Part shown: in pieces, positions 1 to 8,441 of the stretch | Numbering within the stretch: position 1 is the stretch's first letter | Layout of the letters: each line of letters begins with the position of its first letter | NCBI RefSeq assembly: GCF_004006175.1 | Contig: NZ_CP033220.1 | Coordinates: 99,294 to 163,293 of the forward strand | Direction of reading: 5' to 3' | DNA length: 64,000 bases | Origin: Parasedimentitalea marina | GTDB taxonomy: Bacteria; Pseudomonadota; Alphaproteobacteria; Rhodobacterales; Rhodobacteraceae | Translations under genes and position numbers: made by a program | The notes under the pieces: model-generated | What the model was told of the DNA's origin: nothing | Seen by the model: the letters and a program-made list of their open reading frames with translations, nothing else | The model's database searches: none

Positions 1-263
1 CTGAGCTGAGCTTTGAGAACGGCTTACAGCTGCTGATCCCCGCAGGGTTCTTACACGGGTTCATTACCCGCGAGCCTGATACAGAAATCATCTATAAATG
101 CACCGATTACTACGCCCCCGACTGCGATGGCGCGGTGGCCTGGGACAGTTGCGGTATCGACTGGGACTTTGAAGGCCCCCCCCTACTGAGCGAAAAAGAT
201 GCGGTGGCCACTGCGCTGGCCAACTTCGATAGCCCCTTCACCTGGGACGGAGAGATGGCATGA
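1..263 (+). CDS. rfbC: dTDP-4-dehydrorhamnose 3,5-epimerase, 3' part only
   Basis: The window opens inside this gene. The last 86 codons are read from position 3 to TGA at 261-263. The enzyme epimerises dTDP-4-keto-6-deoxyglucose at C3 and C5, the third step of cytosolic dTDP-L-rhamnose synthesis. The remnant shows the RmlC cupin signature [10 protein letters not shown], then [11 protein letters not shown] and the late GIDWDF segment, all typical of the C-terminal half of the family. The stop overlaps the rfbB start by ATGA, so the genes are translationally coupled. The N-terminal half lies outside the window. Identification rests on these motifs and on the rfbB, rfbD and rfbA neighbours. Confidence 0.9.
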   Translation, partial: ELSFENGLQLLIPAGFLHGFITREPDTEIIYKCTDYYAPDCDGAVAWDSCGIDWDFEGPPLLSEKDAVATALANFDSPFTWDGEMA

Positions 264-1311
264 AAATCCTGGTAACTGGCGGTGCCGGCTTTATTGGCTC
301 GGCGGTGGTCCGGCTGGCGATCGCCCGCGGCCATGAGGTGGTGAACCTGGATGCCCTGACCTATGCAGCCTGTTTGGATAATGTTTCGCAAGCCGCCCAA
401 AGCCCCAATTATGCCTTTGTAGAGTCTGATATTCGGGATCGCAGCGCCCTGGACCGGGTCTTTTCTGCCCATGCACCGGATGTGGTGATGCATCTGGCCG
501 CCGAAAGCCATGTGGACCGCTCCATTGATGGGCCGGGTGATTTTATCGAGACCAATATCACCGGCACTTTCAATATGCTGGAGGCTGCCAGAAAGTACTG
601 GGTTGAGGCTGGCCGCCCGGCGGCCTTCCGCTTTCATCATATTTCGACAGATGAGGTCTACGGCTCGCTGCCAAATGATCCTGAGGTCTTGTTCACTGAA
701 GACACCGCTTATGATCCGCGGTCGCCCTATTCCGCCAGCAAAGCCGCCTCTGACCATCTGGTGCGCGCCTGGGCCGAAACCTATGGGCTGCCGATCCTGC
801 TGACCAATTGTTCCAACAATTATGGCCCCTTTCACTTTCCCGAAAAGCTGGTGCCGGTGGTGATCCTGAATGCGCTGGCGGGCAAGGACCTGCCGATCTA
901 TGGCGATGGCTCAAACATTCGCGACTGGCTTTATGTGGAAGATCACGCTGATGCGCTGCTGACGGTGCTGACCAGGGGGCACTGGGGCGCACCTATAACA
1001 TTGGTGGCGAGAATGAGCGCACGAACCTCGAGTTGGTGCAGACCCTTTGTGCGATCCTCGATCAGAAACGCCCGCGCGATGATGGCACCTCTTACGCGGA
1101 CCAGATCACCTATGTCACGGACCGCCCCGGTCATGATGCGCGCTATGCCATCGATCCCTCACGCATCCGGGACGAGCTGGGCTGGCGCCCCTCTGTCACG
1201 GTTGAGCAGGGCCTGGAGCGCACCGTGCAATGGTACCTGGACAACGAGACCTGGTGGCGCGCCCTGCAGGCCCGCGACGGGGTGGGACAGCGTCTGGGAA
1301 CTGGCGGGTGA
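260..1311 (+). CDS. rfbB: dTDP-glucose 4,6-dehydratase (one run-length frameshift)
   Basis: Converts dTDP-glucose to dTDP-4-keto-6-deoxyglucose, step two of dTDP-rhamnose synthesis. It is an extended short-chain dehydrogenase: NAD-binding GGAGFIG at residues 7-13, STDEVYG, and the catalytic tyrosine and lysine in YSASK. The frame breaks in the G run at 975-979. Adding one G gives [19 protein letters not shown], and the protein continues to TGA 1309-1311 with the expected [11 protein letters not shown] and GWRP segments. Corrected length is about 350 residues, normal for RmlB. As written, translation would continue into the next gene as a false 512-residue fusion. Start ATG 260 overlaps the rfbC stop. 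Confidence 0.93.
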
Positions 1312-1381
1312 TGACGACGGCCAGGCGAGCAATCATCGGACGAGCAATCATACAGCACCCTGCGCCCGAAGGGCGCCTGCG

Positions 1382-1853
1382 GTGCTGACCGCGCATCTGC
1401 CGTCAGGCTATGTGCTGGCCTATGGGATTGGTCGTGGCATTCCGCTTTTGATACCCGCCGCGCTGATCGGGGCCGTGCTGCCGGATCTGGATATGATCTG
1501 GTTTCACCTGGTCGATCAACGGGCCTTTCACCATCACCGTTATTGGGTGCACATTCCGCTGTTCTGGGCGATAGTGGCCGCTGTTATCCTGCCGGGGTTG
1601 GCCCTGTTTGCACGACGTTACCTGGCCACAGGCGGAATTTTTATAGCGGCGATCTTTCTGCATCTGGTGCTGGACAGTATTGGCGGCGGCATTATGTGGG
1701 CAGCGCCCTTCAATGATCACCTCTATGCACTGGTGACGGTGCCCCAACGCAGGCCCATTGGATACTGTCCTTTGTCCTGCATTGGACCTTTTGTTTGAGG
1801 TTGCAGTTTGGATTGCTGCCGTGTTGCTATGGCGCAAAAGGAGACAGATATGA
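1382..1853 (+). CDS. small membrane protein of the YdjM / DUF457 metal-dependent hydrolase type
   Basis: About 155 residues lie between rfbB and rfbD. The N-terminus [13 protein letters not shown], the motif [14 protein letters not shown] and the histidine cluster [12 protein letters not shown] fit the YdjM-like family of membrane-bound, metal-dependent hydrolases. At least three hydrophobic segments follow. Two run-length losses (C run 1742-1745, T run 1789-1792) break the frame; repaired, the end reads [31 protein letters not shown] and stops at TGA 1851-1853, overlapping the rfbD ATG. The start is uncertain: GTG 1382 fits the family N-terminus, while ATG 1311, overlapping the rfbB stop, would add about 24 residues if one more base is missing near 1380. 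The substrate is unknown; it is not one of the four classical rhamnose enzymes. Confidence 0.65.
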
Positions 1854-2698
1854 CAGTTTTGGTTTTGGAAAAACCGGTCAGGTGGCGCAGGAGCTGGCGG
1901 CGTTTGACGATGTGATCTGTCTGGACCGGGCGGCGGCGGATCTGTCTGATCCGGCCGCCTGTGCAGAGGTGATCCGGCAGGCCCAGCCGCAGGCTGTGAT
2001 CAATGCCGCCGCTTACACCGCTGTAGACAAGGCAGAGGACGACGAAGCCGCTGCAACGATGATCAACGGGGATAGCCCTGGTGCCATGGCACAGGCCTGT
2101 GCTGATCTGGGCATTCCCTTTGTCGCTATCTCAACCGATTACGTATTTGATGGCAGCGGCACCACGGTCTGGCGGCCAGAAGACGCCACCGGTCCACTGG
2201 GGCCTATGGCCGCAGCAAGTTGAAAGGTGAACAGCGGATTGCGGCGGCAGGTGGCGCTTACGCCATCCTGCGTACCTCTTGGGTGGTCTCCGCCCATGGC
2301 AACAACTTTGTCAAAACCATGCTGCGGCTGGGCGCCGAACGCGATGCGCTTACCATTGTGGCGGATCAGATCGGTGCCCCCACCATGGCGCGCGACATTG
2401 CCGCCGCTTGCATCACCATGGCGCAGCAGTTGACCGCTGATCCATCCAAGGCCGGGATCTATCATTTCAGCGGCGCACCGCAGACCAACTGGGCCGATTT
2501 TGCCCGCGAAATTTTTGCGCAGGCCAATCTGAACTGCGCGGTCACCGATATTGCCAGCTCCGACTACCCCACCCCAGCGGCACGCCCCCTGAACTCCAGG
2601 CTGGATTGCACCACATTAGAGACTGTTTTGACATCCCGCAACCTGATTGGCGACGCGGGTTAAATGATATTTTGCAAGATTTAGGAGCCTGCACATGA
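1850..2698 (+). CDS. rfbD: dTDP-4-dehydrorhamnose reductase (three run-length frameshifts)
   Basis: NAD(P)H-dependent reductase that makes dTDP-L-rhamnose, the last step. ATG 1850 has AAGGAG at 1838-1843. The start reads [16 protein letters not shown] once one T is restored in the run 1863-1866. The RmlD motifs [14 protein letters not shown] and STDYVFDG follow. One G is missing in 2199-2202; repair gives [14 protein letters not shown] with the catalytic Y and K. A third loss in the T run 2626-2629 hides the true end [18 protein letters not shown]; the stop is TGA 2696-2698, overlapping the rfbA ATG. Corrected length is about 283 residues, typical of the family. Confidence 0.9.
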
Positions 2699-3566
2699 CG
2701 CAGCGAAAAGGTATTATTCTGGCCGGGGGATCCGGCACCCGGCTGTATCCGATCACTATGGGCGTCTCCAAGCAGTTGCTGCCGATCTATGACAAGCCGA
2801 TGATCTATTACCCGATCTCGGTCCTGATGCTGGCCGGCATCCGCGAAATCTGCCTGATCACCACACCGCAAGACCAGGACCAGTTCAAGCGCACCCTGGG
2901 CGATGGCAGCCAATGGGGAATATCGCTGACTTATGTGGTGCAGCCCTCGCCCGATGGGCTGGCGCAGGCCTTTATCCTGGCTGAGGATTTTCTGAACGGG
3001 GCCGCCTCGGCGCTGGTGCTGGGCGATAATATTTTCTTTGGTCATGGCCTGCCGGACGTTCTGGCTGCTGCGGATAAACAAGTGTCCGGCGGCACGGTGT
3101 TTGGCTATCACGTGGCCGATCCGGAACGCTACGGTGTGGTAGATTTTGACGCCGAAGGCAAAGCGCGTGAGATCATCGAGAAACCCGAGGTGCCGCCGTC
3201 GAACTATGCGGTGACGGGTCTTTATTTCCTGGATGGTACCGCCCGGCGCGGGCGCGTCAGGTCAAACCCTCGCCGCGCGGCGAGTTAGAGATTACCGATT
3301 TGTTGCAGATGTACCTGGATGACGGCCAATTGCGGGTGGAGACCATGGGGCGCGGTTATGCCTGGTTGGACACTGGCACCCATGGCAGTCTGCTGGATGC
3401 AGGCAATTTCGTGCGCACCCTAGAGAAACGTCAGGGTCTGCAAACGGGGTGCCTTGAGGAAATTGCCTGGAGCCAAAACTGGATTGACGACGCTCAGCTG
3501 TCCGCGCGGGCAAAAATATTCTCCAAGAATGCCTATGGAGAATATCTGCAGGGACTTCTTCGCTAA
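2695..3566 (+). CDS. rfbA: glucose-1-phosphate thymidylyltransferase (one run-length frameshift)
   Basis: Joins glucose-1-phosphate and dTTP to give dTDP-glucose, the committed step of the rhamnose pathway. The nucleotide-binding loop [11 protein letters not shown], the [15 protein letters not shown] segment and [11 protein letters not shown] are exact RmlA landmarks. ATG 2695 has AGGAG at 2683-2687 and overlaps the rfbD stop. A C is missing near 3242-3244; repair gives [20 protein letters not shown] and then [13 protein letters not shown] is at 3564-3566. Corrected length is 290 residues, the family norm. This is the last gene of the operon. Confidence 0.93.
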
Positions 3567-3697
3567 CGCCGGCCTGATCCTGTTTCCTCTCCGCCTCTGG
3601 ACACGCGGCTTGCAAGACCCGTGCCAGGGCGGAACCATGGGGGAAACGTAAAGAGTTTAAGGGTGGCGTCAGTCCAGAGCGGCACCATGGACGCCAA

Positions 3698-3716
3698 AGC
3701 AGCGGGACCCGCTGCT
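3698..3716. repeat. inverted repeat between rfbA and the convergent sulfotransferase gene
   Basis: Perfect 9-bp inverted repeat AGCAGCGGG with a single central base; it overlaps the last codons of the minus-strand gene. It could form a hairpin between the two convergent genes, but no T run follows on either strand, so a terminator role is not proven. The rest of the gap 3567-3714 shows nothing recognisable. Confidence 0.3.
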
Positions 3717-5431
3717 AGCCCCTCAACTTATCGATAACCCGGCGCAGGGGGGCAGTCACTTTCCAGGAGCGACTGGTGCGCATCACATGCACCACATGCT
3801 CATGATACGCCCGCTCGGCGAGGGCCTGCTCCTCCAGGTCCCGAAGTTTTGCGCCGTGGCGGACTGCTCATCCTGGGCAGACTGAAGCGCCGCACGCAGA
3901 TTTTCGGTCTGTTTCTCAGCCTCTGCCTGCTCGCTGCACAGGAGTGTGGCGAGCTGAGACAACTCCTGATATCGCGTCTGCAACTGTCCCAGCAGAGCGG
4001 CCTTTTCTGCCTCCCGCTGTACAAGTTCTTTTTCCATCTGATCACACCTGGCCTCGCGCTGGTGCAGTTTTTCCTCGAGAGTGGCAATGCGCGCGATTTG
4101 CTCCGCAGAGGGTTCCTCTTTCAAGCGCTTACACTCGGTCTCCAAAACAGCAATCTGAGCTTTGGCGGCGGCGATCTCGGTCCGCGTCTCCTCCAGCTCC
4201 CACTTACGCTGCTTCAGCGCGCTTTGAGCGGTCCCGAGATCCCCCAACAGCTGCCGTTTCTCGCTTTCGCTCTGTTCCAGGCCGCGAGAGGTATCTAACA
4301 CTTTTTCCCGGTCCAAGACCGCAAGGGTCTGGAGCTTCGTATTAGCCGCTTCCATAGCTCGTTCCATTTCTTGAATAGCCCCGTGTTCCTGCTCTAACTG
4401 CTTGGACAAAGCGTTCCGGCTCTCTGTCACTTGCATCAGTTCTCTTTTGAGTTTTCCTGCCCGCTTCACCGCTTCTTTTCACGGGTTTCGGCAACGGCCA
4501 CTGCCTGCTGGCCTTGATCGCTCACTTCGGCTTTTAGGTTGCGCGCTTCATTGCTGGTAAATGGCGCAAAGACAGGTCCGGTTCTGTCGAAATCACCTTT
4601 AACGCGATCCAGGATCTCATAATCGGCAGTGTCCTCACCTTCGGCGGCCCAGCGTTCCAAGACCGCATAGGTATCACTAACCCAGGTCGGCACAGACTGA
4701 TTCCCCGCCAGATCATCCTGCTTTTCAAAATGCTTCAGATCGCGGCTCAAAAAGCTCTCAACCTCTTGTTGGCTGGCCTGTGAATGCCCCCGAAACACAA
4801 AGCCGAGCTCTTGTTCAGCTTTGGCGATCTCCCGGGGCCAGTCCTCGATGATCCTCTGAAAACTGGTAAAACACCGGCGCTCGCCTCTGGTGGCAATCTC
4901 AGCATCCAGAACATAGCGCAGCCAGATTATCAGGCCTGCTTCTGCGGAAGCCTTCTTGAGATTTGCTAATGACGCCGCCACTTCCAACGGATTGCGGTGC
5001 GTATACAATAAAGCTGGTGTACAACCTTCGGCCTCCAGCACCTTTTTCCAAAATGGATAAACCCGGCAAATGCGTGGATCCTTCATAACAAAGAAGGACG
5101 AGGACCCAAATTCGCCCCGCAAAACCTCCCGCGCTTGATCCTGGAACTGCTCTGCCTGCTTGGAATGTTCCCAATCGGCTGGAAAAGGCATCCAGTCCCG
5201 CCAGTCAATTCCAGCAGATTGCATCAAGGCGTTGTTCAATTCGTAAATGCGTCGGGATTCATAAAACCCCTTTTCGTTTGATGCGGTGGCAGGCATTTCG
5301 GTCGTAGGCAGGCTGCATCCCAATCGAGCTGCAATTCCAGAAAGCGCTGACGTTCCGGAGCGGTGCATTCCCATCACCATCAGAGCAAGCCGTTGGCCTG
5401 TCTCCTCACCTTCTGGTCTAAGAGACTCCAT
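3715..5431 (-). CDS. sulfotransferase-family protein with C-terminal coiled coil (two frameshifts)
   Basis: The N-terminal half is a P-loop sulfotransferase: MVMGMHRSGTSAL is the PAPS 5'-phosphosulfate loop, and FVMKDPRICR and YTHRNPLEVAASL fit the 3'-phosphate-binding region. From about residue 310 the protein becomes a long heptad-rich coiled coil (LKRELMQVTESRNALSKQL and onward, about 200 residues) and ends SWKVTAPLRRVIDKLRG, a tail often seen in surface-polysaccharide glycosyl- and methyltransferases. The halves are separated only by a missing base near 4464; a missing A near 3852 hides the true C-terminus and the TAG at 3715-3717. About 570 residues if started at ATG 5431; GTG 5530 is possible, and neither has a strong ribosome site. 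It likely sulfates a polysaccharide; the acceptor is unknown. Confidence 0.72.
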
Positions 5432-5824
5432 CACGTCAGCCACAGTTTTATTGGAATGCTTTGTACTGGAAGACAATTGGACGCCTCTGCTGAATAAGTG
5501 CCTGCACAGCAGGTATAATATGGAGCCCACTTTCTACGTGATCAGCCTCAAAAGTCCAGCTCTTCTCCACATGACGCAAAGGGCCCGCTCGGCTCATTTT
5601 TCCCTTAGCGACGCGCATGAATATCCTGACAGCGGATGGTATCCGTCGCCGCCGAGAGAACCGGCAATCTGCGCGTCTATCCGGTTGCGCCGCGTGCTCA
5701 ACCGCCCTCAAATGTTTCGCGCGCGAAACATTTCTGGTGTTTAAGTCTTTTCCCCCATTGTGCCCCAGCCATGCTCCCTTCAAAATTGCTGCAAAAGTTC
5801 GGGCATTCAGACAAGGAAGATCTC
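5432..5824. other. intergenic region upstream of ugd
   Basis: No supported gene. It holds the first copy of the palindrome at 5710-5733 and the ugd ribosome site AAGGAAG at 5813-5819. It probably also carries promoters for ugd (+) and the sulfotransferase (-), but I see no convincing -35/-10 pair. Confidence 0.5.
5710..5733. promoter_or_regulatory. parS: 24-bp perfect palindrome, candidate parS centromere copy 1
   Basis: Perfect dyad with half-site AAATGTTTCGCG and its exact reverse complement. The 20-bp core (5712-5731) recurs exactly at 7155-7174, and no other full copy was found by eye. Both lie within 2.7 kb of parB on the C-terminal side of the parAB pair. A CG-rich centre with GTTTC arms resembles ParB-family parS sites in size and symmetry. 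The role as a partition site is inferred from location and symmetry. Confidence 0.7.
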
Positions 5825-7143
5825 ATGCGCATTGCAATGATCGGCACAGGGTACGTCGGCTTGGTTTCAGGCATCTGTTTCTCAGATTTTGGCCATGACG
5901 TGATCTGTGTCGACAAGGACGCAGGCAAAATCGCTCGTTTGCGGGCAGGTGAGGTTCCAATCTATGAACCTGGTCTGGATCAGTTGATGGAAAAGAACGT
6001 TGCCGCCGGGCGCCTCAGTTTCACTGGCGATCTGACTGCGGCGGTGGCCGAAGCGGATGCCGTCTTCATCGCGGTCGGCACCCCTACCCGTCGTGGCGAC
6101 GGTCACGCCGATCTCACCTATGTGATGGCCGCCGCCGAAGAGATCGCCGCCGCAATCACCAGTTACACCGTGGTGGTGACCAAATCCACTGTGCCATTGG
6201 GCACCAATAGGCAAGTTAAACAGGTCATCGCCAAGACCAACCCACAGGCCGATTTCGACGTTGCCTCAAACCCCGAATTCCTGCGCGAAGGCGCCGCCAT
6301 TGACGACTTCATGAAACCCGACCGGGTGGTTGTCGGCGTGCAGAACGAGCGCGCCGCCGAGGTCATGAGTGATATCTACCGGCCCCTGTACCTGCGTGAT
6401 TTTCCGATCCTCACCACCGATCTGGAAAGCGCCGAGATGATCAAATATGCGGCCAATGCGTTTCTCGCCACCAAGATCACCTTTATCAACGAGATCGCGG
6501 GCCTGTGTGAACGCACCGGCGCGGATGTCAAAGAAGTATCGCGCGGCATCGGGCTGGATGGGCGCATTGGCAACAAGTTCCTGCATGCGGGCCCGGGCTA
6601 TGGCGGCTCGTGCTTTCCCAAGGACACCGCCGCGCTGGCCCGCATTGGCCAGGACCACGCCTATCCGATGCAGATCACCGAGACGGTGATCCGGGTCAAT
6701 GACGAGGTCAAACAGCGCATGGTGGAAAAGCTGCGCGACGCCTGTGACGGCAGTTTTAATGGCAAGACCATTGCGGTGCTGGGCGTGACCTTCAAACCCA
6801 ATACCGACGACATGCGGGATGCGCCCAGCCTGACCATCGTGCGCTGATCGGCGGCGGTGCCCGGGTGCGGGTGGTGGACCCTCAGGGCATGGCCGAAGGC
6901 GAGGCGCTGCTGCCCGGGGTAAAGTGGATGGACGATCCTTATCACGCCGTCCGCAATGCGGATCTGGTGGTGCTGCTGACCGAATGGAACGAGTTCCGCG
7001 CCCTGGATCTGAAAGTTCTGGCGCGCAAGATGACCAGCCCGCGGATGGTGGATCTGCGCAATATCTACAATGCCAAGGCGGCCAAACGGGGTGGGTTTGA
7101 ATATTACACCGCTGTGGGACGCGACGAACGGGCCTCAAAATAA
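5825..7143 (+). CDS. ugd: UDP-glucose 6-dehydrogenase (one frameshift)
   Basis: Oxidises UDP-glucose to UDP-glucuronate with two NAD+, supplying uronic acid for polysaccharide. MRIAMIGTGYVGLVSG is the NAD-binding start. The catalytic cysteine lies in GPGYGGSCFPKDT, and GVTFKPNTDDMRDAPS opens the C-terminal UDP-binding domain. A one-base loss near 6843-6846 splits the gene; repair gives SLTIVRLIGGGARVRVVDP and the C-terminus runs to TAA ending at 7143. Corrected length is about 439 residues, normal for the family. ATG 5825 is preferred because of AAGGAAG upstream and because the NAD motif begins immediately; the open frame farther upstream contains the palindrome and is not family-like. It sits between the two parS candidates. 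Confidence 0.92.
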
Positions 7144-7154
7144 TTTAACATAAT

Positions 7155-7174
7155 ATGTTTCGCGCGCGAAACAT
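7155..7174. promoter_or_regulatory. parS: 20-bp perfect palindrome, candidate parS centromere copy 2
   Basis: Identical to the core of the 5710-5733 palindrome: half-site ATGTTTCGCG plus its reverse complement. It lies 12 bp after the ugd stop and about 120 bp from the parB stop. Two identical 20-bp palindromes 1.4 kb apart beside parAB are best read as ParB-binding centromere sites; an operator for ugd is the main alternative. Confidence 0.7.
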
Positions 7175-7240
7175 TTGAGCTCATCCGTCGGGCAGGGCAG
7201 GGGTAGTAGTTCGACCCTACAGTATAGATTAGAGATGGAG

Positions 7241-7265
7241 AAAGGCGCCAATAGGCGCCTTTTTT
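7241..7265 (+). terminator. Rho-independent terminator after ugd
   Basis: AAAGGCGCC, loop AATA, GGCGCCTTT, then a run of six T (7260-7265). A GC-rich stem followed at once by T residues is the classic intrinsic terminator for ugd. Read on the minus strand the same stem lies 30 bp past the parB stop, but its T tract is weaker. Confidence 0.85.
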
Positions 7266-7295
7266 GTCGTTACACGTCGTCCCGGATCCTTGAGC

Positions 7296-8381
7296 TCAGC
7301 GCTGGCTTAGCCAGAGCCTTAAGGCCTGGATCAGGGTATCATCCACTCCTGCGCCGCTCAGCTCAATCCGGTGGCTGCCCGGCGTATAGCCCAGCCGCAA
7401 TCCCGGTGCCACCTGGGTATTGATGCGCGTATCCTGGGCAGGCAGGGGGGTGCGGATCCGGGGAGCCGGGTCAACCGAAGTCTCATTTGGCTCCGCGATC
7501 TCAGACTCTGATTGCCGGGTTAGAGCCTCATCTTCCGCCGCAGTGACCGCCGCCGACAGGATCCGCAACTCGGCCACCGGGGTGTCACGCATGCCGGCCC
7601 GCAGGTGATTGATCAGGGTCTCGGTAAACTGTGGATCACGGGTGATTTCGCGCACCAGCGCCAGTCCCAGCTTTTCGTTGATCGCCACCGGAAACATCAG
7701 TACCGCATCCAGCGCCTCGACCAGGGCGATAAAGCTGCCAATCTTTGAGCGTTTGGCACGGGTGGCATTGGCAAATAATCCCTGCAGCGCCATTTTCTGG
7801 TTCGGATAGACCCCCTCGCGCAGGGCGCGCACCGCAATCCGGGCCCGTTCATAGTGGCTTAGATTGACCCGGATTTCGTTTTCTTCGACCATCGCCACAT
7901 AGGCGTCCTGAGCCGTTTCGGGCTGGATCACCAGCGCCTTGATGCTGGCGAATTCAGACTCTGAAGTCTGTTCATAGAGCCGCCTAAGGGCGCAAAGCCG
8001 GCGCCAACCCGAGATCAAACCATGGGTCTTGCCATCGGGGCGGTCTGTCAGCGTCACCAGCTCGATCGGGGTCTGCTGGCCACGGGCGCGCAGTGACGCC
8101 ATCAGTGCGCCCATCTCATCCTCGTCCTGTTCCAGCCGGTCGCGCACCAGATGGGTCTCGTCGATCTGTTCAAGGGCAATGCGTTCGATCAGCCGACCAT
8201 CGGCGCGCGCAGTTTCCAGCACGGCGCTCAGCTCGCTTAACGCGGCCTGCGCTGCCGCATCACTGGCAACCTGGGCAATCGGCGCCGCGGTGGCCAGCGG
8301 CGCCCCAAGCGCCGATTTGCTTTCGGGGGCGCTGCTCAGATAGGTGGGCTGCGCCGGGGTCAGGCGTTTGCGTTTGGCCAT
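7296..8381 (-). CDS. parB: plasmid partition protein ParB
   Basis: 361-residue ParB/RepB-family centromere-binding protein, intact. The nuclease-like N-terminal domain has IELVTLTDRPDGKTHGLISG and GWRRLCALRR (125-134), corresponding to the GxRR box. VEENEIRVNLSHYERARIA (from about 165) matches the conserved EN-x-R segment before the helix-turn-helix. The last 80 residues are low-complexity, then a short dimerisation-like end. It lies 60 bp downstream of parA in the same direction and works with it in replicon segregation. ATG 8381 is preceded by GGAG-rich sequence on the minus strand (revcomp of CTCTCCTC). Confidence 0.9.
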   Translation of the reverse strand: MAKRKRLTPAQPTYLSSAPESKSALGAPLATAAPIAQVASDAAAQAALSELSAVLETARADGRLIERIALEQIDETHLVRDRLEQDEDEMGALMASLRARGQQTPIELVTLTDRPDGKTHGLISGWRRLCALRRLYEQTSESEFASIKALVIQPETAQDAYVAMVEENEIRVNLSHYERARIAVRALREGVYPNQKMALQGLFANATRAKRSKIGSFIALVEALDAVLMFPVAINEKLGLALVREITRDPQFTETLINHLRAGMRDTPVAELRILSAAVTAAEDEALTRQSESEIAEPNETSVDPAPRIRTPLPAQDTRINTQVAPGLRLGYTPGSHRIELSGAGVDDTLIQALRLWLSQR

Positions 8382-8441
8382 GATTATCTCTCCTCAAGGG
8401 GCAAAGATCGCCGATCCTGTCCCAAATCCTTTATTAGAGCC

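Noticed and set aside
260..1798. A 512-residue fusion of dTDP-glucose dehydratase to a membrane protein
   Set aside because: The fusion results from one missing G at 975-979; the true dehydratase C-terminus is in another frame and the membrane part has its own start.
3698..3716. Hairpin after rfbA as a Rho-independent terminator
   Set aside because: Perfect stem but no T run on either strand; kept only as an inverted repeat.
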